The position numbers and the translations under genes were made by a program. Shown in pieces: positions 1 to 10,200 of a stretch of 64,000 bases of DNA. Origin of the DNA: Lotmaria passim (taxonomy: Eukaryota; Euglenozoa; Kinetoplastea; Trypanosomatida; Trypanosomatidae); assembly GCA_037349495.1 (NCBI GenBank), contig CP140199.1, forward strand, positions 1,364,001-1,428,000. The letters run 5' to 3'. The notes below the pieces were generated by a model that was not told where the DNA came from, searched no databases, and saw only the letters and a list, made by a program, of their open reading frames with translations. How positions within the stretch are numbered: position 1 is the stretch's first letter; the number at the start of each line of letters is the position of its first letter.

Positions 1-353
1 TCAAAGCACTGGAGAAGCTCTGGAGAGAAGAGAAGATCCATTTTCACCTTTTCAATGTACTCGTCACCGAGCTTGGAGTCAAAAATGCGCTCGACCCGCT
101 GCCAGTGCTCCTTTTCCTTTTTCGCATCGAGGAACGCCTCCAGAATATACGTCACACGATCGTCTCGTACATTCGGACCTAACGACGCTTCATAGACCAG
201 CTGCGTGTACGGGTGGCGTAAGCTTCCAGATGACCGGTGCGAAAAGCTCAGCGTTCTCGGTCTCTTGATGAAAACACGCTCGACCAGCTTTTCTATGGTT
301 GCTTTGCGGGCATCATGAGGCGGCTGTCGCTGCTTCACCTGTTTCGCTGGCAT
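1..353 (-). CDS. Conserved-looking hypothetical protein, C-terminal part beyond the window
   Basis: The minus strand reads open from an ATG at 353-351 to base 1 without a stop, giving about 117 residues beginning MPAKQVKQRQPPHD and reaching ELLQCF at the edge. Composition is coding-like and hydrophilic, with a basic N-terminus and a charged helical stretch (LEAFLDAKKEKEHWQRVERI) near residues 70-90. The frame stays open upstream of this ATG for about 100 bases without another in-frame ATG, so 353 is the most likely start. It runs in the same direction as RAB4 and would be the next gene of a leftward unit. I recognise no family; its reality rests on the clean frame and amino-acid composition. 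The 3' end is missing. Confidence 0.6.
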   Translation of the reverse strand, partial: MPAKQVKQRQPPHDARKATIEKLVERVFIKRPRTLSFSHRSSGSLRHPYTQLVYEASLGPNVRDDRVTYILEAFLDAKKEKEHWQRVERIFDSKLGDEYIEKVKMDLLFSPELLQCF

Positions 354-1211
354 TTTGATGCGCGTATGCGAACGGCTGAAACCGGTAGCAGAAGTACTAA
401 ACAAGCACAGGAGTTTCGACCAAGGTAAGTCAGAAAGCCGATGTCTAGGCAAAGCGGTTTTCCTCAGCACGCGTGGTAACCTGTGAAAGGGGAAAAACGA
501 AACTCGTCTTCGTTCTTCCTTTTTTCTCGTTTACAAAAGCTCTCGCGGTGCAGAATCAGTACTAATTGTGATTACCATCGGTCATAAAAGGCAGACCAGA
601 GGGGAAAACCCAAGAAAAGAGGAAGTGAGCGTTGCAAACTGTTGCTTTGGGCAAGGAGGCTGATAAACGCATGTTACAGTTAAAAGGCTAAAAAGTCAAA
701 ATAGTGGTAGTCTATTTTCTTTGAAGTGTTTTTCTCACTTCAGCCTGTATTCCAAGCAAAGAACAGTCAGGAGGAGCAGCATGGCTGTTCGCGCTGACAA
801 GTGACAAACAAACAGGAAAAGGAAGTACTTAATTACTTTTGAGAGAGCATAAGGCCCCAGAAACCCCTGTCGCACACATCCGCCGTAAAACACCTATTTT
901 TGATAGACAGTCGCGCGCGACTCAACATGGCAGAATAAAGCAAGACGACAACAAGTGGAAGAAAGCGAAAGAGGAGGAAAAAACCATAGAAACAAAAAGC
1001 AAGCAAAAAGGGTAAACAAACAAACAAAAAAAAAACATGACAGTAAAAATAGCAAAAAAGAAAAAAAACGGCTAATGTAGGGAAGCCATGCACAAGGAAT
1101 CAATATCTCCAGAAACAGAAAGAACAACAAAAAGAAAGACTCCAAGGTTAGGGAAACACCCGTTTTATTGAGCCAGCAACAGCATCCATGCAACTTTATG
1201 ATACGTGGTAT
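354..1211. other. Intergenic spacer between the partial gene and RAB4
   Basis: About 860 bases. It holds A-rich runs on the plus strand (polypyrimidine on the transcribed minus strand, around 1020-1070), suitable for splicing of the partial gene and polyadenylation of RAB4. A perfect 14-base palindrome AGTCGCGCGCGACT lies at about 909-922. Short open frames here are low-complexity and I do not call them genes. Confidence 0.6.
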
Positions 1212-1823
1212 TCAGCACGAGCATGCTGGAAAAATGGAGTTGCTTGCCTCAGAAGTTGTCCCTAGCGCAACGCTACTTTGCGACTCGGAGACAACGGCGG
1301 AGGAAACTGCGGTCTTGGCGACCCTTAAAAACGCCTCCGTCACAAATTCTCCTGTTGCGGCTGACGTCTCGAAATGAAGAAGCCCATTCTGCTGAGCGTA
1401 TAACGAAGCTTCGTTGTGCTGGACGGCGCGGCTGTTGTTGGCTTTTGCCAGGTCAATTTTGTTTCCAATCAGCATCACAACCACATCTTTTCCAGCCAGC
1501 TGCCTAGCGTCACTTAGCCACTGCGGAACATTTTCGTATGAGCTTCTATTTGTCACATCGTAGACAATAAGGCAGCCCATCGCGCCCCGGTAGTAGCTGC
1601 GCGTGACAGACTTGTAGCGCTCCTGGCCCGCCGTATCCCAAATCTGCAACTTAACCTTCGCACCGCCGAGGTCTATGATCTTGGCACCGTACTCGATGCC
1701 GATTGTTTGCGTTTGGTCTTCAGAGAAGGTGTCTTCGATGAAACGGTGGAGCAGACACGTCTTTCCCGTGCCACTGTCGCCAATGACAATCAGCTTCATC
1801 AATTGTTGATACTTGTCGGTCAT
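1212..1823 (-). CDS. RAB4: Rab4 small GTPase
   Basis: A 203-residue Ras-superfamily GTPase with all nucleotide-binding motifs: P-loop GDSGTGKT (15-22), switch I threonine in TIGIEYG (40-46), WDTAGQE (62-68), GNKIDL (120-125) and ETSA (152-155). The stretches IWDTAGQERYKSVTRSYYRG and WLSDARQLA are typical of the Rab4 branch rather than Rab1, Rab5 or Rab11. It ends in CSC, a double-cysteine tail expected to be geranylgeranylated for membrane attachment. Rab4 proteins act on early endosomes in recycling. The ATG at 1823 follows a pyrimidine-rich stretch with AG acceptors on the minus strand at about 1873 and 1837. It is the first gene leftward from the strand switch. The GTPase family is certain; the Rab4 assignment is strong but rests on motif reading. 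Confidence 0.92.
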   Translation of the reverse strand: MTDKYQQLMKLIVIGDSGTGKTCLLHRFIEDTFSEDQTQTIGIEYGAKIIDLGGAKVKLQIWDTAGQERYKSVTRSYYRGAMGCLIVYDVTNRSSYENVPQWLSDARQLAGKDVVVMLIGNKIDLAKANNSRAVQHNEASLYAQQNGLLHFETSAATGEFVTEAFLRVAKTAVSSAVVSESQSSVALGTTSEASNSIFPACSC

Positions 1824-3266
1824 TGTAAGGCCTCAACTGAAAAGCAGGATCGCTTAAAAGATACTCTACTCTCTTTAGAGGACAAAAAAAGAAAAGAGCG
1901 ATTTGTAAAGTTCAAAGTAATATAGGTCTGCAGTTTTTCGTTGTAAGTGTATTGCATAAAACTCTAGCGGTTACAAAGAGCAGCTCCGTTTCCCAGTACA
2001 TTACGTTTTTTTTTTTTTGGTATATTATATTGAGCAACGCATTGTCGAGTTTTTTTTTTTTTTAAGAAAAGAAAGAGCACAGATCGATCAGGAGAGTTTA
2101 TGCTCATTAGAGTTAAAGAGGCAAAGGGGTGTTCAGAAGTGCACATAAATCCTCCAAGTACGAAAGTGCCTTTTCGTAGCTTCTGCACACCTCTCATACA
2201 CCATGCCGTTTGTCAAAGTTGTTTATTCGTGAGTGTCAGCTGTATTTGTTCGACTGCTTCGCTAATATCACATAACTCGGTCGCACAGAATGGTTAAGCT
2301 GGGCTTTTAAAACACGACTCGAAGCTGTATGTACCATCACGTTTTTGGCCGAAACCACGCATGCCCTTCATTTGCCAATAAACGTGCTGCTGAAAAAAAC
2401 GTGTCCAAAGATCTGGCAAAGCCTTGGGAACAAGCTGAGTTCAATTGAGCACCACATGCTTTGAGCACAGAAGCCGCTCTTTCAACTTCAAGTACTTTTT
2501 CCTATTCTCGCCGCGAGCGTACTTCGCCGTTTTTTTTTTCCCCCAAAGAAAAGCAAATAGCTTTCCGAGGAATAGATGAACAAGAGGGGGGGGGGTAACA
2601 GGAAAAGAGCGCCGTTTTGACGCAGTAGTTAATACGCCACCTCGCCCCCTCACCCAATCCGCCTTTTACCCAGGAAGCACCGCTTTAAGCAAAAGTGATG
2701 CTCGTCCGCTGAAGTGTTTAACCGCAGGCAAACGAGACTAAATGAAAAGAGACCTTAATTTAATTATTCATTGCTGTTTGGTGCTGGGAAGAAGTTTACG
2801 AGTTAGACGCCAAATATCATGAGTCCCTTTTTATTTGAATAACAATGGATCGAAACGAATTCGTGATCTTCAACTTAGCTAGCTGTTATGCCTGTTCACA
2901 AATGGGAGGTTTTGCAAAAAGAAAAACAACCTGCTCCTAACGTATGTAGTTTATATGACGATGTCTACACACGAACACGCAGAACAGAAACCAAGCACGT
3001 GTGACTAGCTCGTAGCTTCTCAATTTGCGAGAAAAAAAAAAAAAACAGAGCATCGTTTGTGAGGCACTGAGAATATCTTTTGGGTTGCTTCAGACCGGAA
3101 AACTATAAACTGGATACGAGTAGTAAAAAAAAAAAAACGTTTTAATTCTCTTTTCTGCCCTTTCTTTTTTCGCCATCAACTCTCTTTTTTTTTTCCCCCT
3201 CTTTCGAGCAGCGCAAGTAGTTGTTTTTTCCGGAACGAAGTACCAGAAAATCTTGTCCTTGACAGT
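1824..3266. promoter_or_regulatory. Divergent strand-switch region, candidate Pol II transcription start region
   Basis: Genes to the left are on the minus strand and all genes to the right are on the plus strand, so transcription must diverge from here. In trypanosomatids such regions are known to act as dispersed Pol II start regions without a TATA-type core promoter. The interval of about 1.4 kb has no convincing gene. It contains a G9 tract (2586-2594), several T10 to T14 tracts (for example near 2006 and 2050), and A-tracts near 3030 and 3125. The right end (3140-3240) is a pyrimidine-rich block that would serve as the first trans-splice acceptor zone for the plus-strand unit. Confidence 0.7.
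2586..2594 (+). repeat. G9 homopolymer in the strand-switch region
   Basis: Nine consecutive G residues preceded by A-rich sequence, in an otherwise AT-rich interval. G-tracts have been reported at start regions of related parasites. Here its position between the two divergent units is the only support for a role. Confidence 0.5.
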
Positions 3267-4424
3267 ATGAGTGTCTCCAACGCGTCTCCGCTCACACCGC
3301 CGCCGCAGACTCGCAACACTAGCAAAACCGTTTCATTTCATCCTGAGTCTACGTTCCACTCAGAACATGCGGTCGCCCCTCAACGGATTTCACACCTGAG
3401 CGAGCCAGGATGGGAGTCGCGCGAGAGCAACTCCGGCTACACCGCGCAGGACGGCGGCAATGCAGCTGACGAGGGTATTCGTCGAAGTTACTACAAACGA
3501 CTGTACAGGTTTTACGAAAAATACAATCCACAAAAGCTGTGCAACGTGGAGAAGCTTTTATCACAGAGCCGAGGCGAGGAAGAGCAGCTTTTTGCGATTT
3601 TGGTGGGCAAATATGGTCCCGAGCCAGAAGACGAGTCAACATTGAAGAGCGCCAACTCTGTGTTCTCTAGCGAAGGGGACTCTGTAATGCACTATTCCGG
3701 AAAGCGGTGCCAATTTCCCAAGAAAGTGAAGCCCGAGGAGGGTAACACCGACTGTGAAACGCCATATTGGGCTGGCGGGTCCACTTTGATTGGCGATCGC
3801 GACTTGCTGTCTCTTTTGCAGAACCTTGAGACGCCGAACGTGGAGCTGCAGAAGTGTTTCATGGGCCTGTTTGCGCAGCATCCAACTGACTGCTGGAACG
3901 GAATGACTTATATCACGAGAACAGAAGGGATCGCCCCGGCAGACACACCGTTTTTGGGTCACACGTGGGTTGGCACACTTGGCAGCGGTAAGGCCTTGAT
4001 CCATGAGGGAAAGAAGTACCATCGAACCACCCTTTACTGCACGGAGGAATGCCAAAAAAAGGGGAACCACGAGCGGTGGCGTCTCTCTGTATACAGAGGC
4101 GAGCTAAGTTATTTGATTCTTCTACGGACTGTGTGGGATCCAGTAGTTGTGCCGGAGCCCGTGCCGCTAAACCGCTCCAATTTGTCAGAGCGCGAGTTTC
4201 ATTCCTCTTCGGAAGCGCTGCCAACGCGCCTTTCTAGTATCAGCTCTGTCGAATCGAGTAGTGGCTGCACACGTCAACTTCTTCAGCCACAGCAACCACA
4301 ACAGCCAACCGCAATAGCTGCGTTAGCGCAAATATCGAAGTTGATGGAGGACCTTGAATTGCGGGTTATGCAACGTCTCGACGGCATTGAGGAACGTTTA
4401 GCGCATTTGGAAAACGCCAGGTAA
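3267..4424 (+). CDS. Conserved trypanosomatid-type hypothetical protein with C-terminal coiled coil
   Basis: A 385-residue protein, first gene of the rightward unit. Residues about 72-122 form a charged helical block including RLYRFYEKYNPQKL and LFAILVGKYGPEPE, a pattern I associate with conserved trypanosomatid proteins of unknown function. The middle (about 160-300) has a compact hydrophobic pattern with two cysteines near HRTTLYCTEECQKK. A glutamine/proline-rich linker near residues 335-345 precedes a C-terminal coiled coil (about 355-385, MEDLELRVMQRL). No signal peptide or membrane segment is seen. The ATG at 3267 follows a long pyrimidine block with AG acceptors. Function unknown; a cytoskeletal or scaffold role would be a guess from the coiled coil. 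Confidence 0.82.
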   Translation: MSVSNASPLTPPPQTRNTSKTVSFHPESTFHSEHAVAPQRISHLSEPGWESRESNSGYTAQDGGNAADEGIRRSYYKRLYRFYEKYNPQKLCNVEKLLSQSRGEEEQLFAILVGKYGPEPEDESTLKSANSVFSSEGDSVMHYSGKRCQFPKKVKPEEGNTDCETPYWAGGSTLIGDRDLLSLLQNLETPNVELQKCFMGLFAQHPTDCWNGMTYITRTEGIAPADTPFLGHTWVGTLGSGKALIHEGKKYHRTTLYCTEECQKKGNHERWRLSVYRGELSYLILLRTVWDPVVVPEPVPLNRSNLSEREFHSSSEALPTRLSSISSVESSSGCTRQLLQPQQPQQPTAIAALAQISKLMEDLELRVMQRLDGIEERLAHLENAR

Positions 4425-4484
4425 CACTTAGTACAATTTTTTGCTTTTCTTTAAACGGGTTCAATATCAGCTGGTGCTATATAT

Positions 4485-4533
<49 letters not shown>

Positions 4534-5130
4534 GTGGTCCTGTTTCGATTACTTTTTTTTTTCTTCTCATATAAATGTTGTACAGCCGTTAATTCAATCG
4601 GTTTTTCATCAGCTACCTTTTTCCCAGCTTCAATAAGGGCCTCACTCGTGCGAGCGACAAGGGGATCTCTAAAGACATATATAAAAAAAGAAAGGCAAAG
4701 AGTAATAAAAGTGAATGATCAAGTTTGACGGAGCACCTCAACTGGATTGAAGCTCCTCTGTCTATGAAAAGCGTATGTTACTCTGCATTGCGCAGCACCA
4801 GGAAGGAAAGATTGTGAATAGGGCGAATCGCCTCTATGTAAGCGTCGAAACACATTTCTAGGTCTCCCATTTTTTTTTTTTTACACAGCATTCCTGACAC
4901 AATTGCTTTTTACAATACAGTAGTGTCTTTCAGAGCAACCTTAAAAAAAAAAAAAAATGTTGCCGCGAATTTCAGCTTCGACTTTTCTTCTTTTCCTCCT
5001 CTCTTTTATTGTTTTCCAGTGCTATTGCGAAGGGGAATAAAGGCGTTTTCCGTTTCGTAGCTTTCTTTTCTGCCTTAAAGCTAAAGGATAGAGATTCTGT
5101 CAGTCGCAGTCTGCAAGGCGGTTCGGCGCA
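4425..5130. other. Intergenic spacer with TA microsatellite and a GC-richer block
   Basis: About 700 bases. After the TA repeat come T-tracts (about 4551 and 4870) and a GC-richer block (4630-4860). The block can form a hairpin pairing GGAGC at about 4730 with GCTCC at about 4751, and a smaller one at GGCGAATCGCC (about 4821). No tRNA-type internal box B was seen. The last 150 bases are a pyrimidine-rich acceptor zone for the next gene. Confidence 0.5.
4478..4530. repeat. TA dinucleotide microsatellite
   Basis: Nearly pure alternating TA interrupted twice by C, 53 bases long, in the 3' flank of the preceding gene. Confidence 0.95.
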
Positions 5131-5436
5131 ATGAAAGTGAAGATCACGACGAAAATGGTGGGAATTCCCATCTTCGACAGTACGAAGGAGTACGATTTGT
5201 CGTCTCAACTATATAGTGTCGCCGATCACATCAAAAAAGAGCATGGAGGCACTGTCGACAACATTCGCTTGTGGAAGTCGAAGGTGGAGCCAGACACAAT
5301 ACTCCGCGACCTGCAACAGCCACTCTCAGAGATTTTTGGTGACGAAGAGAGCACAGACGGCTCTATTGCACAACAGTACATTTTCTATGATTTTTCTCCC
5401 GTAGACAGTGGATGTGCACTTCTCAATGTAAAGTAG
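5131..5436 (+). CDS. Small conserved-looking protein, possible ubiquitin-like fold
   Basis: A 101-residue protein beginning MKVKITTKMVGIPIFDS. The N-terminal beta strand, a second strand near EYDLSSQL, a helix (YSVADHIKKEHGG) and then an LWKSKVEP strand follow the order of a beta-grasp (ubiquitin-like) domain, but I saw no diglycine tail or any specific family signature, so this is inference. No membrane segment. The start follows several AG dinucleotides downstream of a pyrimidine-rich zone (about 4980-5090). Composition and reading frame are coding-like, unlike the flanks. It could equally be a small unrelated trypanosomatid protein. Confidence 0.75.
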   Translation: MKVKITTKMVGIPIFDSTKEYDLSSQLYSVADHIKKEHGGTVDNIRLWKSKVEPDTILRDLQQPLSEIFGDEESTDGSIAQQYIFYDFSPVDSGCALLNVK

Positions 5437-5946
5437 TCATAATGCAGCCTTTAACTCTTTTTTCCCAACCTGCTGTTGCTGCCACATTAATCATGATGTA
5501 GCGTTTGTTTCAGCCGCAATTGTAGTGGTCGCGCTATTACGGTTGTCGTTGGAAGCAAAGAAAACACTAATCTGCATTAGCCTTGCTACATTTTTTTTTC
5601 TCGACTCAAGGTACGTCTTTGGTATACCCAGGAACAACAACAACAACAAAAAAAAGGAAGATCAGCTCTGGAAGGATGCCCCACTTTTTAAGCAGTTATG
5701 TGTTTCTGCTGTTACTCCGCTAGAGAATGGGGAACTATGAAGCTTGATTGCTGTAGAATACTGCAGTGCTACCTAGCCGTCTTATCTTCTTTTTGGGGCT
5801 CAATTCTGCTCGTCTGCTCTTCTTTTCAGTCTTTCAGTTTCTTTTTTCTGACACTATTATTACAAAAAAAAAAAAAACGATTAGGCATATCATTGTATTA
5901 CAACTCCTCAGCCAACTTACAAGTCTTTTTTTTTTTTTTTGCAACT
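5437..5946. other. Intergenic spacer, acceptor zone of RTF2
   Basis: About 510 bases of mixed sequence with a strong pyrimidine block at 5785-5860 containing TTTTCAG and TTTCAG acceptors, an A13 tract (about 5865) and a T15 tract (about 5926-5940) only five bases before the RTF2 ATG. No gene seen. Confidence 0.6.
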
Positions 5947-6558
5947 ATGGGCGGCGATGGCCAGGCGCTGGCGAACAAACGCTCACTTTTACAGAAGTCG
6001 AGGGTGTACGTGACAGCCGCGGAGCTCGAAGGCACCAATGCGGGAGAAAAACAGACGGCAAAGTCTCGAAGTGAGGAGCGCTGGCGCCACTGTGCGCTGT
6101 CCCTCAGTCCTTTGGAGCTTCCTGCCGCGTTTGATGCTAAAGGCAACGTGTACTCCAAGCAAAGCGTTGTAGATTACCTGCTTCGGAGAAAGGAAGCAGC
6201 AGCAGGAGGGGAGTTGAGTGAGGCCGCAACGGTGCACCTCAAAAAGCTAAATGACGTCCGAGAAGTGTCGAACGATGCGGAGGACTCTGGGACAATCTGC
6301 TGCCCTGTCACCGGCTTCACTACTTCTTCTGGCGTGCACGCCTTCGTTGGGTTTTGGGGATGCGGGCACGTCGTTTGTGCTTCCACTGTGCCCAGATGGA
6401 CCGACCTAAATTCGCAAATTGATGTGGATTGTCCGGTTTGCGGTGTCCAGTCATTTTATGTTCGCCTTGTGCTAGACAGCGAGGCAGATGCCGAGACTCA
6501 GCTCACTTTCTTGCGGTCGCATCTCAAGAAGCATAGGAAGCGAGCGCGAGAAGAATGA
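5947..6558 (+). CDS. RTF2: Replication termination factor 2 homolog
   Basis: A 203-residue protein. The start MGGDGQALANKR matches the diagnostic MGxDGG/T..KR opening of Rtf2 proteins, which fixes the ATG at 5947; the frame is open further upstream but through poly-T sequence. The first half of the C2HC2 RING-like fold is seen at WRHCALSLSPLELP and GNVYSKQSVVDYLL, the second at ICCPVTG (near 117), CGHVVC (about 139-144) and CPVCG. It then ends in a short lysine/arginine tail, so it lacks the long low-complexity C-terminus of animal and yeast proteins (about 300 residues). Rtf2 proteins sit at stalled replication forks and, in some organisms, at splicing complexes. Nuclear location is expected. 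The family call is strong. Confidence 0.88.
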   Translation: MGGDGQALANKRSLLQKSRVYVTAAELEGTNAGEKQTAKSRSEERWRHCALSLSPLELPAAFDAKGNVYSKQSVVDYLLRRKEAAAGGELSEAATVHLKKLNDVREVSNDAEDSGTICCPVTGFTTSSGVHAFVGFWGCGHVVCASTVPRWTDLNSQIDVDCPVCGVQSFYVRLVLDSEADAETQLTFLRSHLKKHRKRAREE

Positions 6559-6764
6559 TCTTTCTTTTACATTTGTTTTCATGCTTATTTAAACTGTTCG
6601 CCAGGGTTTTTTTTTTCTCCCCTCCTTTTCATTTCTCCTCGGCTTACTCACTTCACAGTCCATTATCTGATGCTTCTCTTTTTCTTTGCGCACTGCTGTT
6701 TTGCAACGGAGTTCTTTTACCTTTGTCGTTTTTGCAAAAAAAAAAAAATGATGCTTTCGCACTC

Positions 6765-6819
<55 letters not shown>

Positions 6820-7242
6820 CATAGAAGATAATTGAAAAAAAAAAAAAGCGTTTTTGAATCCTACTTTTTTTTTTCGATGATACTCTCAAATAGTCAATGA
6901 ACAATTGTGCTCTTTGTGAAGTCCCGCATATGCCGGCACAGTCTTCTCTGTGTATAATGCCACGAGGTAAAGAGAGCTATATGGTGTTTTTCACGTTTGT
7001 GTAACCGTACCTTTTTCACTTTCTATCGCTTGGTTCTTTCCGACCTTTTCGTTTCTGCTCAACACACGTTTTTTTTTTTTTTACCGATCCTTGACAAAAG
7101 CAAAAGCAAGAAAGACATAATAGCTTGCCTGCGTCTGGCTGCCACAGTTGTTCTTCCATTTGTGCTAACCTGTCTGCAGGTAGCGCTTTTCCCTTTCTTT
7201 TATTTGTATTGTTGCACCCATTTTTTTTCCTGACATTTATTG
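6559..7242. other. Intergenic spacer with TAA trinucleotide repeat
   Basis: About 680 bases: T- and A-tracts, the TAA repeat, and a pyrimidine-rich block with a T14 tract at about 7069-7082 as the likely acceptor signal for the leucine-rich-repeat gene. No gene seen. Confidence 0.6.
6765..6806. repeat. TAA trinucleotide microsatellite, 14 units
   Basis: Forty-two bases of uninterrupted TAA, followed by imperfect TGATAA units to about 6822. In the 3' flank of RTF2. Confidence 0.97.
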
Positions 7243-10200
7243 ATGGCTGAGCGAACGTGGTGCCCATCCTTGGGGACGCAATGCGATGCTGCCTCGCCGC
7301 ATGCGGCAGGCACAGACTTCCCCGCAGACGCGAAAATGCCGCAGCCGTTTCTCACAAAGACGTCAGCAAAGCATGTCGCTGCCGTCGCCGCTAGCAGTGG
7401 CGCTTCTGCCAAGGCCATTTCAGGAGACCTTTCCTTGTCTTTTCAGCGTCACTTCCAGAGGTTTGACGCTGCTGTGGTCGCCTCAAATGTGAACCGCCTT
7501 CACTGGCCAACCTCAGCAAATGTGACAGCTTTACAGTTCGGCAGTGTTCTTGTGCCACGTGACGCCGCGGTCTGTTTAAGTAGAGAAGCGCTGCAAGATA
7601 CGCCAATCCAGGCTTCTCTCCTCGCGCTGCCAAACGACAGCATCTCCGATCTTATCTCGCTAATTGTGCGTCGAAGCACGGGCAAGTCTGATGGTAGTTC
7701 AGCAGATATGCTCACTGGTCTCATCGGCCTCCCGTCCACGTGCCACGTCACCACCATGTCCGAGGTTTTTGACAGCCTAGTGTGCAGCAAGCCGTTTCTC
7801 AAGCGCGTGCGCCAATTGACTTTGTGCGACGCAACGTCCGGGGACGAGGCAAGCGCCTTAACAGAGTTTGCGCGAAGCGCGACCAGCCTTGAGGACTTGT
7901 CGTTGATAAACTGCACGCTGCGCTCTGATATAGTTGCCACAATCGAGGTGCTGAAGGATCGTGAGGTCAAGTATCTGAATCTGGAACGCAGCAGCCTCGG
8001 CTGCAGTCCGGCGGATGCTGAACGAGAAGCGGTTCTCGCGGCGCTGGCTGCGCACCTAAAGGTGAACAAGTTTCTTGTTTCGCTGAATTTATCCTACACG
8101 AATTTGGACGCGGAGGCCGTTTCAAGCCTCATGAACGCGCTTGCTGAGTCCGACACGCAAATGCTACCCCAAGACATGAGTGATAGAGCGCCTGATGCCT
8201 TTGACCCGTCAACTCTCGGTGGCCGTGTGGACCCAACCGCTTTCCTCGGCGCGACGAGGAAGGCAAGCGACGATGGTTCTCAGGGTGAAGAGGCGGAAGA
8301 GACAGAAGAGAGCCTTGCTTCGTCGCGAGTAGCAAGCGAGGACGGCTCCGCGGACAGCGACGTCGATGAAGAAGACGAAGAGGACGAGGAGGATGAGGAG
8401 GAGGAAGCAGCCAACAAGGAAGGCAAGCCAAGCCATCTCACTGTTTCTGCGGAGAAAGAGAAAAAGAAGCGCGAGCGGGAGCGACTCCAGACGGAGCGCC
8501 GGCAGCAGAGGGAACGCCACCGCCAAGTGAAGGAGCTTTTGCAGCGTGAGGACAGCGAGCGGCGCGTTCTGGTGGAGGAGTACCTTTCTGGCGTGCGCGA
8601 GGTCGTTCTCGGCAGCAGCGCCCGCATTGCAAAGCGCTACGGCGAGGAGAAGCAGAAGGCAGAAGAGCTGTACTGCTTGCGGCGAAGCGGCTGGTCGCGC
8701 CTGCAGGCTCTGGTGCTGCGTGGTAATCGTCTGGGCGACACTGGCGCAAAGCAGGTTGCTCTCGTCTTGCGCGAGGAGGTGCCCCTCACCGAGGACGAGG
8801 CGCGGGAGCGACAGGAGGCCGCAGACACGTTGCGCGGCAACCTTGGCGCTGCCCTTGGAGCCGGCCGCATCGCCGTCAGTGTCGACGAGGCCAAGGCGCG
8901 AGGGGTGCTTCAGCAGATGGCGCAGAGTGAGTTTGCAGCAATTTGCGCGCGTGAAGGCAACGCTGGGTCCGTTGTAGCCGCTGATGCGGAGGAGGAGGAA
9001 GACGAGTACGCGAAGGAAGCGCCGTCCGTTGTCATGACAAACGTGGAGAATTGTCGCGACAGTGGTGGTGGAGAAGACGAGGCCACGCCTAACGAAGACG
9101 ACGGAGCTGTGCAGCTCCTAGCGGAAGAGAAGAGGCGCTGGGAGGAATGGGCAGCGGAAGGTCTCCCGCAGGTTACGGTCGCACCCATGAAGAAGGGAAT
9201 GCGCTCCATTACCCTGCTCGATCTCGGCAGCTGCCACATCGGGCGAAGTGGGCTGGAGGCGTTGGCCGAGGCGCTTCGAACGAACACGACGCTGGAATCG
9301 CTGTGCTTGCGCCACAACCCGATAGGCGGCATCACAGCAGCCCAGCCGAAAGCGTCGCATGGGGATCCCGATAGTGCGATGCCCGCAAGCTTTACTAGCT
9401 TCGTCGAGATGCTCTGCATGAACAAGTCGCTCCACACACTGGATTTGGGATACTGCCAGCTTGGCGCCGAACACGTTCGCACGTTGGCAGCGACTCTTCG
9501 CGTTAACAATGTCCTGTGCACGCTTGGGCTAGAGGGCAACCAACTCGGTGCGGATGAAGCCTACCAACAGAAGAAGTACGACCATTCCTACCTGTACGAC
9601 CTGTGGATGGCGGTCGCGCAGCCTGGCTGCGCTCTGCGTCACCTTCACATGAGCCACAACTCCATCGCGCTCTGTCTGTGGTCGGAGGAAGCAGACGCAC
9701 TCGCGGCTGTGTGCGGCCAGGTGAGTTCGCTTTCCCTTGCTCACGTCGGGTTGCAGGAGTCGCATCTGCGGCTGTGGTCAGAGGCGCTTCAGCGCAGCTC
9801 TGGTGCGCACGGCCCTACCGTGCGCGCGCTGCAGCTCGCGCGCAACGAACTGGCTGGTGGGGCCGGCGGCGCTGCTCTCGGCTCGCTGCTGCAGCACTTC
9901 ACCGTTCTTGAAGAACTGTCGTTGGACGAGCACCCGCTGCTCGGCTCCGCCGGCGTCGCTGCGGCGCTGGAGCACCTCTCCACGACGCTGCGACGGCTGG
10001 GCTGTTGCGGAACCGGCTTGACGGCGGCGTTTGTCGGGGCTGTACAGTCGCCCGTCATCCCGCCCGTGGTGGCGGAACAGCTGACGTCGCTCAATCTTGG
10101 CGACGTGGAGGCACCTACCAGTGGCGCATTGCGGTCGTGGACGACGTATCTGGCGGACTCTCTAAAAAGCATCCAGTTTCTTTCCCTTTGGGCCCGTGGA

